Assembly (NCBI GenBank): GCA_026398135.1 | Contig: JAPLTN010000085.1 | Coordinates: 1 to 64,000, forward strand | DNA length: 64,000 nucleotides | Origin: Verrucomicrobiota bacterium | GTDB taxonomy: Bacteria; Verrucomicrobiota; Verrucomicrobiia; Opitutales; Opitutaceae | Reading direction: 5' to 3' | Part shown: positions 16,226 to 24,460 of the stretch, one piece after another | Position numbering within the stretch: the stretch's first letter is position 1 | How the letters are laid out: every line of letters starts with the position of its first letter | The notes under the pieces: generated by a model | The model's input: only the letters and a program-made list of their open reading frames with translations | Databases searched by the model: none | What the model was told of the DNA's origin: nothing | Position numbers and translations under genes: made by a program

Positions 16226-17320
16226 TCAGTTGATGATCAGGTCGGCTTGCAGGGCGCCGGCGGTCTTGAGGGTCTGAAAAATGGCCATCATCTCGCGCGT
16301 GCTGACGCCGAGGGCGTTGAGCGCGGAGGCGAGGCGCTCCACCGAGGGGGCATCGGGCACCATGATGAAGTTGCCCTTGCCTTCTTTCACGTCGGTCTGG
16401 GTGGTCGGCACGATGGCGGTCTGGCCGCCGCTCAGGGGGCCGGGCTGGGAGACATTCAGGGTCGAAGCGATGGTGATGGTGAGGGATCCGTGACTGATCG
16501 CGACCTGGGAAAGACCCACCGGGGCGGTCGCGACGATGGTGCCGGTGCGCTCGTTGATGACGATGCGGGCCGTGCTGTCGGGGATGACGGTGACGGAGCC
16601 GATGTCTGCGAGGAAAAGCACATCGCGGCCGGCATAGGCGGCGGGCAAGACGAGATCCACGGTGGCGGCGTCGCGGGCGTGAGCCTGGGATTCGGGGAAG
16701 AGCTCGTTGATCGCATCGGCCATGCGCGAGGCCGAGGTGAAGTCGGGCTGGTGCAGGGAGAGCGACAGGCGGCCGTCTTTCACGAAATCGGCCGGGATCT
16801 CGCGTTCCACAATGGCGCCGTTGCTGATGATGCCCACGGTGGGATGGTTTTTCTGGACCGTGGCCCCGCCTGCGCCGCCCGCGCCGCCGACGAAACCGCC
16901 GACCGCAACCGGGCCCTGCGCGACGGCGTAAACGCGACCGTCGGCACCGATAAGAGGCGTCTGAAGCAGGACGGCGCCTTGAAGCGACTTGGCGTCGCCC
17001 ATGGAGGCGACGGTGACGTCGATGCGGGAGCCGTTTTTCAAGAAGGCGCCGATGTCGGCCGTGATCATGACGGCGGCGGCGTTCTTGGATTTGATCTGGG
17101 TGGGATCAAGTTTGAGGCCGTTGCGTTCGAGCACATTGGCCACGGAGCGCAGGGTGGCGAGGGCGTTGGAATCGCCGTCGCCGGCCAGACCGACCACGAT
17201 GCCGTAGCCGACCAGTTGATTTTCCCGCTGGCCGTCGAGACGGGTGAGATCTTTCACGCGAGCGGCGTGCAGCGAAAGCGGCAGCACGAGGCAAAGTAAG
17301 GTGAAAAGGTGAAGGCGCAT
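16226..17320 (-). CDS. flgI: Flagellar P-ring protein FlgI
   Basis: A periplasmic P-ring subunit of 364 residues. A signal peptide (about 1-19) precedes RVKDLTRLDGQRENQLVGYG, the family hallmark, and the ...VVGLAGDGDSN loop. The C-terminus has ...LNALGVSTREMMAIFQTLKTAGALQADL. It lies between flgH and the rod-binding gene, 41 and 20 bp away. The presence of a P-ring supports a diderm cell with a peptidoglycan layer. Confidence 0.95.
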   Translation of the reverse strand: MRLHLFTLLCLVLPLSLHAARVKDLTRLDGQRENQLVGYGIVVGLAGDGDSNALATLRSVANVLERNGLKLDPTQIKSKNAAAVMITADIGAFLKNGSRIDVTVASMGDAKSLQGAVLLQTPLIGADGRVYAVAQGPVAVGGFVGGAGGAGGATVQKNHPTVGIISNGAIVEREIPADFVKDGRLSLSLHQPDFTSASRMADAINELFPESQAHARDAATVDLVLPAAYAGRDVLFLADIGSVTVIPDSTARIVINERTGTIVATAPVGLSQVAISHGSLTITIASTLNVSQPGPLSGGQTAIVPTTQTDVKEGKGNFIMVPDAPSVERLASALNALGVSTREMMAIFQTLKTAGALQADLIIN

Positions 17321-17361
17321 GGGAGGGGGAATTCGGCGGAGAAGTCGGCGAATGGAGCGGC

Positions 17362-17967
17362 TTAGAAGGGGCGGAGTTTTTCGTAGAACTTGCTCAACCA
17401 GCCGCGTTTTTGGGCGTCGGAGAGCGAGCCCTCGGAGATGAATTCAAGGCGGGCGTCGGCGATGTTGCTCGATTGGATCGTATTGTCGGAAGCGATGTCG
17501 GAGGGACGGACGAGGCCGTGAAGGATGACGTTTTGAGTCTCGCCGGAAAAGGTGAGGCGACGGGCTCCGGCGATGACCAGGTTGCCGTTGGGCAGGACAT
17601 CCGTGACCAGCACGGCGGCGCGGGCGTTGAGGGATTGGGAGTTACTGACCTGACCGCCGCCGGCGAAGTCGCTCTTGCCGCCAAACTTGATGCCGGGGAG
17701 CTGGCCGCCCTTGGTGCCGAGCTTGCTCACGGAGGCGGGGAAAAGGAACTGGGAGACGGCGGCGTCCACGTTGCCATCGGAGGTGGTGGATTTGTTTTGC
17801 GAGGAACTGGTGACCGCGCTTTCCGAGACGACGATGGTGAGAATATCGCCGACCTGGGCGGCCTTGATATCGGCGGCGAAGCCCTGTTCGCGCGATCCGG
17901 GCGCGGTCCAAAGCGAGCCGGCGCAAGCGAGGGCGGGGAGCAGCAGGGAGATAACGAGGGGCTTCAT
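17362..17967 (-). CDS. flgH: Flagellar L-ring protein FlgH
   Basis: An outer-membrane L-ring subunit of 201 residues. The start MKPLVISLLLPALACAGSLW gives a signal peptide with a Cys at 15, although the -3 residue makes a poor lipobox. The conserved AAQVGDILTIVVSESAVTSS and VLPNGNLVIAGARRLTFSGE stretches are present. The open frame extends 136 codons upstream, but that part overlaps flgA and is arginine/proline-rich, so ATG 17967 is the start. It implies an outer membrane. Confidence 0.93.
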   Translation of the reverse strand: MKPLVISLLLPALACAGSLWTAPGSREQGFAADIKAAQVGDILTIVVSESAVTSSSQNKSTTSDGNVDAAVSQFLFPASVSKLGTKGGQLPGIKFGGKSDFAGGGQVSNSQSLNARAAVLVTDVLPNGNLVIAGARRLTFSGETQNVILHGLVRPSDIASDNTIQSSNIADARLEFISEGSLSDAQKRGWLSKFYEKLRPF

Positions 17968-17996
17968 GGCGAGGGGTGGAGTTTTAGGCGAAAGAT

Positions 17997-18704
17997 TTAG
18001 AAGCGGACCGAGGCGCGAGACTCGGCGACGACGAGGGCGATAAAGTCTTTTTTGGAGTCGGGGTTGCGCACCCGCACCGGTTCGCCTCGGGCGGCGTCCT
18101 GCAGGGCGACGCCGCGCAGGGTGATGGTGAGTGTGCCGTCGGAGGCCAGCACCTCGATGGACTGGCCGCGCCGGACCAAGGGGCGGCGCACCACATCGCG
18201 CCAGGTGAGGAGGCGACCGGCGGGGACATTGCGGGCGAAATTCAACTCTGCGGCGGTGTCGGCGGGAATCGCCTCGCGCTCGCGCAGCATATCGAAGCGG
18301 CGGGTATCCACGGCCATCGTATCGAGCGGGCTGGCGGTGGCGGCGGGTTCGCGAAGCGTCCAGCCGTCGCGCCACAGTTCGGCGCGCAGGATGAGGGTGT
18401 GCTCGGTGGCGCGGCCGGCCTCATCGGTGGCGCGCACCGTGACGAGGATCTGCGGGGCGAGCTCGGCGGGGGCGTTAACAATCGCCAGATCGGCCGTCGC
18501 CGGAGCGGTGGCGGGGCGGGGGCGATTCCAGGCCAGCTGCAAGTCGCCCGCGGCCTGATAACGATCCACCAGCAAGGCGGAGAGCGTGCCGAGCCAGGGA
18601 TCCGTTTCCATGGCGGTGGCGGCGGGCGCGGTCTGGGCCGCCAGCGGCCGGACGAGGACGGCGAGGGCGAGCAGCAGACTGAAAAGTGAAGGGCGAAGAC
18701 GCAT
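17997..18704 (-). CDS. flgA: Flagellar P-ring assembly chaperone FlgA
   Basis: A secreted protein of 235 residues with a signal peptide (about 1-23). The C-terminal half has the SAF fold: REREAIPADTAAELNFARNV, PAGRLLTWRDVVRRPLVRRG and LASDGTLTITLRGVALQDA. FlgA assists P-ring assembly in the periplasm. The region around 30-110 is divergent. It sits between flgG (5 bp) and flgH (29 bp), just before the ring genes it serves. Confidence 0.88.
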   Translation of the reverse strand: MRLRPSLFSLLLALAVLVRPLAAQTAPAATAMETDPWLGTLSALLVDRYQAAGDLQLAWNRPRPATAPATADLAIVNAPAELAPQILVTVRATDEAGRATEHTLILRAELWRDGWTLREPAATASPLDTMAVDTRRFDMLREREAIPADTAAELNFARNVPAGRLLTWRDVVRRPLVRRGQSIEVLASDGTLTITLRGVALQDAARGEPVRVRNPDSKKDFIALVVAESRASVRF

Positions 18705-18709
18705 GGCGA

Positions 18710-19492
18710 TCAGCGTTTCAGCTGGTTGACGTTCTGGAGCATCTCGTCGGAGGTCTGGATGGACTTGCTGTTCACCTCATAGGCGCGCTGGGCGACGATG
18801 AGGTTCACCATTTCCTCGACGATGTTCACGTTGGAGGTCTCGACGTAGCCCTGCAGCACGCGGGCATAACCGCTTTCACCCGGCTGGCCGCTCTCGGCCG
18901 TGCCGCTGGAACCGGTGGCGGCGTAGAGATTGCCGCCGAGGCTTTCGAGACCGGCGGGATTGGCGAAGCGCGTCACGGTGAGGCGGAAGCTCTGGCTGCC
19001 GGAAGCGCTCTGGTAGGTAACTTCGCCGGATTCGGAGACGTTGATGGCGGTGGTGCCGGCGGGCACATTTTGAAACCCGCTCAGGATGGGCATGCCGTCC
19101 GTATTCACAACCTGGCCACTGGCGTTGAGCTTGAACGAGCCGTCGCGGGTATAGGCGGTGGTGCCGTCGGGACGCTGCACCTCGAAGAAACCGTCGCCTT
19201 GCAGCGCGAGGTCGAGGCGTTCGCCGGTGTTGGTGAGCTGGCCCTGGGTGAAGACCTTGGAGGTGGCGGCTACGCGCGAACCGTTACCGACCTCGATGCC
19301 GGTGGGGACGACGTTGCCGCCGCCGTTTTCCGCGCCCGCGTTCTTGGGTTTCTGGTAGAGCAAATCCTGAAACTGGATGGTGCTGCGCTTGAAGCCGGGG
19401 GTGTTCACGTTCGCGAGGTTGTTCGCGATGGTGTTCAGGTTGAGCTGCTGGGCTTCCATGCCGGTCGCGGCAGAGTACAGGGAGAGATTCAT
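18710..19492 (-). CDS. flgG: Flagellar distal rod protein FlgG
   Basis: A distal rod subunit of 260 residues. The N-terminal LNTIANNLANVNTPGFKRS motif, the central LALQGDGFFEVQRPDGTTAY and the C-terminal VETSNVNIVEEMVNLIVAQR are diagnostic, and the length matches the family exactly. It follows flgF by 12 bp. The leader is CCCCGACCCGCC before ATG, with no Shine-Dalgarno sequence. Confidence 0.96.
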   Translation of the reverse strand: MNLSLYSAATGMEAQQLNLNTIANNLANVNTPGFKRSTIQFQDLLYQKPKNAGAENGGGNVVPTGIEVGNGSRVAATSKVFTQGQLTNTGERLDLALQGDGFFEVQRPDGTTAYTRDGSFKLNASGQVVNTDGMPILSGFQNVPAGTTAINVSESGEVTYQSASGSQSFRLTVTRFANPAGLESLGGNLYAATGSSGTAESGQPGESGYARVLQGYVETSNVNIVEEMVNLIVAQRAYEVNSKSIQTSDEMLQNVNQLKR

Positions 19493-19504
19493 GGCGGGTC
19501 GGGG

Positions 19505-20254
19505 TTAAGTTAAGGCGTCCAACGTCTTTGACATGATGCTGTCGCGGCTCTGGATAAGTTTTTGGTTGGCCTCGTAGGCGCGGGCGATGTTGACGAGGTC
19601 CACCATCTCGCGGAGCGGGGCGACGTTGCTCGCCTCCAGGTAGCCTTGTTGCACCACGGGTTTCTCGACGGGAAACATGCCGGCACCGGCGCCGGCCTGA
19701 TAAAGACCACCGGGAAGAGGGATGAGGCGGGAGGGTTGGCCGGCGTCGGAGATGCCCAGCTTGCCCAGGATGGCGTCGCCCTGGCGAACCGTGCCGTCGG
19801 AGGTCACGACCGGGGAACCGCCCTGCTGGAGGAGCTGGATGGGGTCGCCGCGCTCATTGAGAATTTCCAGCCCCTGGCCGGTCACAAGAGTGCGGTCCGG
19901 ACGCACGCTGAGCTCGCCGGCGCGGGTGTAGGCGAGTTCGCCGTCCGGTTTGCGAACGGTGAAGTAGCCGGGACCGGAAACGGCGACGTCGAGGTCGCGG
20001 CGGGTGGGGCGGTTTTCGCCGGGTTGAAACGCGATGGCGTAGCGGGATTGGGGAAACAGCGCGGGCATGCCCTCGCCGCGGTCGGCCCGCGCGCTGGGAT
20101 CAACCAAAACCTCGCCCATGCCCTCGGCCGCCACCTGCACGGTGCGGCGCTTGTAACCGTTGACCTGGCTGGAGGTGATGTTCTGCGAAACCGCATCCTG
20201 CCAACGCTCCAGCGCACTTAAGGAAGCTGCGCTTTGATAGAGCCCGATGTTCAT
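19505..20254 (-). CDS. flgF: Flagellar proximal rod protein FlgF
   Basis: A proximal rod subunit of 249 residues, first gene of the 12-gene flgF-fliC operon. The N-terminus has the rod-protein helix (AVSQNITSSQVNGYKRRTV), the middle DVAVSGPGYFTVRKPDGELA and the C-terminus YLEASNVAPLREMVDLVNIA. A sigma-54-like promoter ends only about 14 bp before the ATG, predicting a leader of roughly three bases. flgB, flgC and fliE are not in this window. Confidence 0.92.
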   Translation of the reverse strand: MNIGLYQSAASLSALERWQDAVSQNITSSQVNGYKRRTVQVAAEGMGEVLVDPSARADRGEGMPALFPQSRYAIAFQPGENRPTRRDLDVAVSGPGYFTVRKPDGELAYTRAGELSVRPDRTLVTGQGLEILNERGDPIQLLQQGGSPVVTSDGTVRQGDAILGKLGISDAGQPSRLIPLPGGLYQAGAGAGMFPVEKPVVQQGYLEASNVAPLREMVDLVNIARAYEANQKLIQSRDSIMSKTLDALT

Positions 20255-20267
20255 AACTCCACACCAT

Positions 20268-20283
20268 AGCAGCGGATGTGCCA
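20268..20283 (-). promoter_or_regulatory. Sigma-54-like -24/-12 promoter of the flgF-fliC operon
   Basis: Reading leftwards, TGGCAC (20283-20278), five bases, then CTGCT (20272-20268). The consensus is TGGCAC-N5-TTGCW, and the invariant GG-N10-GC spacing is exact. Transcription would begin near 20257, three bases before the ATG. Directly upstream are two AT-rich palindromes, CTTAAT-CGTT-ATTAAG (20289-20304) and AATTTTAA-AAAG-TTAAAATT (20308-20327), possible activator sites. Confidence 0.6.
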
Positions 20284-20385
20284 GATTCCTTAATCGTTAT
20301 TAAGCATAATTTTAAAAAGTTAAAATTCAAGACGCCGCTTTTTGCCGATACGACCCAGCAAGATTTGCCGCCCGGGCGCGGGCGC

Positions 20386-21144
20386 TTACTTTTTCCAAAC
20401 CAGCAGCCGGGTGCCGCGCCAATCCGCGAGGGCTATTTCCTGATCGGGGGACACTCCGGGGATTCCGAAGGTATTGCTGATTAACCAGGTGCCGGGACGG
20501 AGTTCAGCCTGGGCTTTTTGCCACAGGGCGGGCATCGGCAGAGGCGACAAAAAGCAGTAAACCACGTCATACTGGGCGAGCGGGACGCGCCAGAGACTGC
20601 GGTAGCGGATGCGGCAATTCCGGCGGGGCAAAGCGCGCAACCAAGCCAAGGCAAAGGTCAGCGGTGCCGTCTCCACCCCGGTGAACCGGGCCTTGGGATA
20701 GAGCCGCGCGAGCTGGCAAAGCGGATCCGCCAGCCCGCAGCCCAGGTCGATAAAGCGGAACTCCGGCGCCTGCTCGCGCAACAACTCCGCCAGGCGAAGG
20801 CTCGCTGCGTTGCTCGTCAGGTAGAGCGGCACCCCGTGGCGAAAACTATTCCAGTTTAAGAGCAATACGACCAGGAATGCCCCCAGGTAGGCGACGGGCG
20901 GCAGCGCGAGTGCGTTCAAGCCCAGCAAGGCGGGCAGGAAAAGCGCCTGGAATATACCCCACCAGCGAGTGAGGCCGAACCGGCGTCCAATCCCTACGGC
21001 GAGTCCGGCCTGCGCCAGCACCAGCAGCGCCCAAGGCAGCCGCACCCGAGCGAAGTTAACCAACAGGAAGGCCGTCAACGCCACCAGCGCCAGCGCGATG
21101 CCTTGGGCGGCAAGCGCCCGCAAAATGGGGTAACGCCGGCGCAT
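20386..21144 (-). CDS. Membrane-anchored class I SAM-dependent methyltransferase
   Basis: A protein of 252 residues with about four hydrophobic segments in its first 90 residues, followed by a Rossmann-like domain. The SAM-binding motif I is visible as FIDLGCGLADPLCQLA, followed by an acidic residue in FTGVETAPL. The substrate is unknown. Its ATG (21144) overlaps the stop of the 80-residue gene as TGATG, which itself overlaps motB the same way, so all three are probably co-translated. The longer TTG start at 21168 would break this arrangement. Possible roles include modification of a flagellar, wall or lipid component; nothing in the sequence decides. Confidence 0.65.
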   Translation of the reverse strand: MRRRYPILRALAAQGIALALVALTAFLLVNFARVRLPWALLVLAQAGLAVGIGRRFGLTRWWGIFQALFLPALLGLNALALPPVAYLGAFLVVLLLNWNSFRHGVPLYLTSNAASLRLAELLREQAPEFRFIDLGCGLADPLCQLARLYPKARFTGVETAPLTFALAWLRALPRRNCRIRYRSLWRVPLAQYDVVYCFLSPLPMPALWQKAQAELRPGTWLISNTFGIPGVSPDQEIALADWRGTRLLVWKK

Positions 21145-21386
21145 CACTTGCCCGCCGGATACAGACAATCGATCTCGATCCGTTCACCACAGGAGCAATG
21201 CACAATAACTCGGGTGATGCGGTCCCCCTCGCGCACGCACTCGATGCGCGTGCCGTCGGCGGCTTCGGGCTGGGTGCGATGGACGTGTTTGCCGCTGGCG
21301 GCCGAGAAAACCGCCGGCGCAGGCACGGGCGCGGCCGCCTGGTTAGGGGTGCCCACCCGGGCGCGATCGGAGAGAAAGGATTTCAT
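21144..21386 (-). CDS. Hypothetical 80-residue protein coupled to motB
   Basis: I do not recognise this protein. It has a variable alanine/proline-rich N-terminus and a compact C-terminal half (RIECVREGDRITRVIVHCSC, then GERIEIDC) with three cysteines and alternating charged/hydrophobic residues, suggesting a small beta-rich fold that may bind metal. No signal peptide or membrane segment is present. Start and stop overlap motB and the methyltransferase gene by one base each, so expression is almost surely tied to the motor operon. Confidence 0.65.
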   Translation of the reverse strand: MKSFLSDRARVGTPNQAAAPVPAPAVFSAASGKHVHRTQPEAADGTRIECVREGDRITRVIVHCSCGERIEIDCLYPAGK

Positions 21387-22246
21387 CAGTGGGTCGGTTT
21401 GGCTTTGGGCTTTTCGGAGGCAGCCGATTCAGACTTCGGCACCGTAGCCGGGGTGTTGGTGGCGGCGGGCGCCGCCGCAGGCGAGGCGGGCTTTTTGGCC
21501 GGCTCGGGTTCGCGTTTTTTTCCGAGCCGCAGACTGAGCGTGACGCGTTGATTGGAGGGGGACTCCGGCGCCATCAGCGGGACCGGTCGGGTGTCCGCAT
21601 AGCCGGTGACGCGCTCGATCTGGCCGTTATCCACGGCGTAGCGCACCAAGGCGCGGCGGGCCGAGTTGGCCCGGTCGGCGGATAATTCCCAAGGGGTATA
21701 ATCCACCGAGGTAAGCACCAAACCGGCGCGGGTATGGCCTTCGATCACGATGTTGAAATGGTTGCGCTCGATCATCCAGGCCAGGCTCTGCATGGCAAAA
21801 TCTCCCCACTTGGTTAACTGCGCGCTCATGTCCTCGAAAAGCGGTTGTTTGGCCCGGTCATAGAGCGTAATGCGCAAGCCATCCGAGGTCACCTGCACTT
21901 CGATGGGCTTATCAGCCAGCGACTCGTCCAGGTTAAGCATTTTATACACGTCTTTGGCCACCGAATTGAGGAATTGCAGATCGATGGTATTCGCCGAGGT
22001 CGATGACTTGCCTCCGCCGGTTTCGCCTTTGTCGCCGCCGCTGGTGTTGGCGGGTTTGTTGGAATCGAAATTCAGAAGCCCCGACTTTTGCTCCATCGGG
22101 GAGGTAAACGGGTTTTGAAAATACTTCGAGGTCGCAATGAGGATCTCCTTGTCCTGCGACGTAAGCCACATGACGAGGAAGAAGGCCATCATGGCGGTCA
22201 TGAAGTCCGCGAACGCCACCTTCCAAGCTCCACCTTTTCCGGCCAT
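21386..22246 (-). CDS. motB: Flagellar motor stator protein MotB
   Basis: A stator subunit of 286 residues. The N-terminal helix (about 8-28) carries the proton/ion-binding Asp14 in VAFADFMTAMMAFFLVMWL. The plug/linker region is followed by an OmpA-like peptidoglycan-binding domain (about 140-245) with IVIEGHTRAG and LSADRANSARRALV. The tail beyond 245 is rich in Ala, Pro and Lys. It follows motA by 53 bp. The ATG lacks a Shine-Dalgarno sequence (AACTCACCCGCATAAC precedes it). Confidence 0.94.
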   Translation of the reverse strand: MAGKGGAWKVAFADFMTAMMAFFLVMWLTSQDKEILIATSKYFQNPFTSPMEQKSGLLNFDSNKPANTSGGDKGETGGGKSSTSANTIDLQFLNSVAKDVYKMLNLDESLADKPIEVQVTSDGLRITLYDRAKQPLFEDMSAQLTKWGDFAMQSLAWMIERNHFNIVIEGHTRAGLVLTSVDYTPWELSADRANSARRALVRYAVDNGQIERVTGYADTRPVPLMAPESPSNQRVTLSLRLGKKREPEPAKKPASPAAAPAATNTPATVPKSESAASEKPKAKPTH

Positions 22247-22299
22247 GTTATGCGGGTGAGTTAAATGTTTTTAAACCGTTCAAGTCAAATGACATGAAC

Positions 22300-23154
22300 C
22301 TACTTTATTGCCTTCAAAATAGTTTCGAGTTCTTCCGCGCCCGGCTGGCAATCATGGGAAACCGTGCGTCTGGCGATCTCCACCGCGGTGATGGGGGCCA
22401 ATCCCTTGGCGAAACCGGACACTGCGGTAACGATGCAGCGCAGATAAGCGCCGTCAGCCGCATCCATAGCCATGATACGGGTGGCCAGGGGATTCACCAT
22501 GCCGTAGGATACGAAGATACCCAGCATCGTGCCGGTCAGCGCGGCGGCGACCTTGGCACCCACCGCTTCGGGACCGTCGGCGATGGAGGACATCGTATTA
22601 ATAATACCAAGCACGGCAGCGACGATGCCAATGGCCGGAAGGGCGTCGGCGATCATTTGGTACGCGTGCACCGGGTGGCTGGCTTCCTCGGCCTTGGCTT
22701 TGAGCTCTTCGTTCAGGAGCGTTTCCAACTGGTCGGGCTTGATCTTGCCGTCGATGACGGGCTTCAGGCCGTTTATCAAAAAGTCCATCCGTGTATGATT
22801 GGAGGTAAACGCGGGATATTTGTTAAAAATCGCACTGCTACCTGGATTCATTACATGTTCTTCCAAAGCGACTAAGCCATTGCGTCGGCCGACCATGAAA
22901 ACCTCGTAGAGCATTTTCATGAGTTCCATGTAGCTGTCCTTGCTGTCGGTCTTACCCGCCAAAGCCACCTGAAGCTTATGGACCATTTCCTTGATCACGC
23001 CGATCGGGGTCGAGATCACGAGCACGCCCAAGGCGATACCAAGGATTACCACGAACTCCGAAACGTGAATCAACACCCCGGGATTGCCGCCAGCCATCAT
23101 GAAGCCGCCAATGGTGGAAGCAAAGACGATGGCCAATCCGATTAGGATAAACAT
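22300..23154 (-). CDS. motA: Flagellar motor stator protein MotA
   Basis: A membrane stator subunit of 284 residues. It has four hydrophobic segments: two near the N-terminus (about 2-20 and 32-50) and two near residues 170-190 and 200-220. The cytoplasmic loop and the PAIGIVAAVLGIINTM segment are typical of MotA, which forms the ion channel with MotB and pushes on FliG. It lies 112 bp after fliA, and the gap may hold a 27-codon ORF. Confidence 0.94.
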   Translation of the reverse strand: MFILIGLAIVFASTIGGFMMAGGNPGVLIHVSEFVVILGIALGVLVISTPIGVIKEMVHKLQVALAGKTDSKDSYMELMKMLYEVFMVGRRNGLVALEEHVMNPGSSAIFNKYPAFTSNHTRMDFLINGLKPVIDGKIKPDQLETLLNEELKAKAEEASHPVHAYQMIADALPAIGIVAAVLGIINTMSSIADGPEAVGAKVAAALTGTMLGIFVSYGMVNPLATRIMAMDAADGAYLRCIVTAVSGFAKGLAPITAVEIARRTVSHDCQPGAEELETILKAIK

Positions 23155-23172
23155 GGGTAATGAGGAGTAGGG

Positions 23173-23256
23173 TTAGGTAGCCAGCGTCGCAGTGACGCCG
23201 TGGAGGCGATCGGGACGCGGAGCAAAATCAGTCGAGGAGGTAGTATCGGCGATCAT
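23173..23256 (-). CDS. Possible 27-residue small protein between fliA and motA
   Basis: An ATG at 23256, 10 bp after the fliA stop, opens a 27-codon frame ending at TAA 23173, 18 bp before the motA ATG. The peptide starts MIADTTSSTDFAPRPDRLHG. The placement has normal operon spacing on both sides, which explains an otherwise odd 112-bp gap. I know no homologue, and chance cannot be excluded. Confidence 0.25.
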   Translation of the reverse strand: MIADTTSSTDFAPRPDRLHGVTATLAT

Positions 23257-23266
23257 CAGCGGGGGC

Positions 23267-24088
23267 TCAGCGATTCCGTGCGGTCGAAATCTGGGCGCGC
23301 AGCCCGAGGATGGCGCGGGAGTGGATCTGGCAGATACGCGACTCGGTCAGTTTAAAAACCGCCGCGATTTCCGCCAATCGCATGTTTTCGTGGTAATACA
23401 TGGCAAGGATACGTCTTTGAATATCGGGCAGTTCCTGAATTTTTTGAGCGACAAGTTGGCTCAACTCCTCGTGTTCGAGGAGATTTTGCACCGGGACGGC
23501 TTGTTCGTCGGCGATCATCTCGTGCCGGCTGCCGCCGCCGCCTTCCTCCATCTCGTTGGTGTCGTCGATGGCGACAAAGCTGATCGGACGAACCTCGACC
23601 ATCCAGTGCTCGTAGTCCTTGGCGCTGAGCCCGAGGTTGGCGCGAATCTCGTCATCCGTGGGGGCGCGTCCGAGCTTCTGTTCCAGCTCGGCGATGGCCG
23701 TCTTGATCTTGCGCGCCTTGGCCCGGGCGCGGCGGGGAAACCAGTCCAGCCGACGCAGTTCATCCAAGACCGCACCCCGCACCCGCGTCGTCGCGTAAGC
23801 GGCAAAGGTATGCTGTTGCTCGGGATTGTAGCGATTCACCGCCGCGATGAGCCCTGTTACGCCCACACTGTAGAGATCGTCCGCATCGACGTGCGCCGGC
23901 AGAGTGAGCTTTAGCCGGTCAACTACATTACGGACCAAGGGGAGATAACGCTCGATCAGGGTTTTTTCGTCCACGGTTCCCCCGGCGGACTGGTAGGCGC
24001 GCCAGGCGTTCGACGAGACGGTGACGGGAGCTGGCGCAGTCGCGCAAGAAGAGGCGACGGTGGGGGCTTGCAGGGTATCGGAGTTCAT
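23267..24088 (-). CDS. fliA: RNA polymerase sigma factor FliA (sigma-28)
   Basis: A flagellar sigma factor of 273 residues. Region 2 has RYLPLVRNVVDRLK, DADDLYSVGVTGLIAAV and FAAYATTRVRGAVLDELRR. Region 3 follows, and region 4 is the helix-turn-helix LAEIAAVFKLTESRICQIHS. An N-terminal extension of about 35 residues is longer than usual. The conserved motifs match the FliA/WhiG group. It probably reads late genes, including the sigma-28-like promoter at 4094-4120. No anti-sigma factor flgM is seen in the window. Confidence 0.94.
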   Translation of the reverse strand: MNSDTLQAPTVASSCATAPAPVTVSSNAWRAYQSAGGTVDEKTLIERYLPLVRNVVDRLKLTLPAHVDADDLYSVGVTGLIAAVNRYNPEQQHTFAAYATTRVRGAVLDELRRLDWFPRRARAKARKIKTAIAELEQKLGRAPTDDEIRANLGLSAKDYEHWMVEVRPISFVAIDDTNEMEEGGGGSRHEMIADEQAVPVQNLLEHEELSQLVAQKIQELPDIQRRILAMYYHENMRLAEIAAVFKLTESRICQIHSRAILGLRAQISTARNR

Positions 24089-24109
24089 AACGATTACGGG
24101 TTGAAATAA

Positions 24110-24460
24110 TTAACGACTGGCGGCCTTCGCCGGGGGCGGCGAGGAGGTGGCCGTCGATTTTGAAGCGGGAGCAGGGGGACGAGCGGAAGGGGATTTGGCA
24201 CCGGCTGCCGGTGCGGGTGGAGCCGACGCAGCGGCTTCGGCGGCCGCGGCGGCGGCTTCGGCGGCGGCTTTGCGCGCCACCACGGTTTCGGAAAACGCAC
24301 GGTCCACCACCTGCCAGAACCAGCGTCCGGCCAACGCGGTGATCAGGCAGGCCACGGCGGCATCGCGCAGCACGAGATCCACCGGACGGTCGGCGGAAAA
24401 TCCCGCCAGAGCCGCCAAGACAAAACCGATGGCCCCGGAAATCAGGAAGGCGAATTTCAT
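24110..24460 (-). CDS. Small membrane protein in the flhG position
   Basis: I do not recognise this 116-residue protein. Two hydrophobic segments (about 2-20 and 30-45) are followed by a helix with an alanine run and a proline/serine/alanine-rich C-terminal tail (about 65-116). The ATG at 24460 overlaps the flhF stop as ATGA, so it is translationally coupled. In many flagellar operons this slot, between flhF and fliA, holds flhG (a ParA-like ATPase); no such ATPase is present here. A role near the flagellar pole or export apparatus is only a guess. Confidence 0.6.
   Translation of the reverse strand: MKFAFLISGAIGFVLAALAGFSADRPVDLVLRDAAVACLITALAGRWFWQVVDRAFSETVVARKAAAEAAAAAAEAAASAPPAPAAGAKSPSARPPAPASKSTATSSPPPAKAASR

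Noticed and set aside
13141-17299. Several long plus-strand frames rich in Gly, Ala and Val opposite flgL, flgK and flgI
   Set aside because: They are reverse-strand readings of flagellar genes with biased codons and have no motif of their own.
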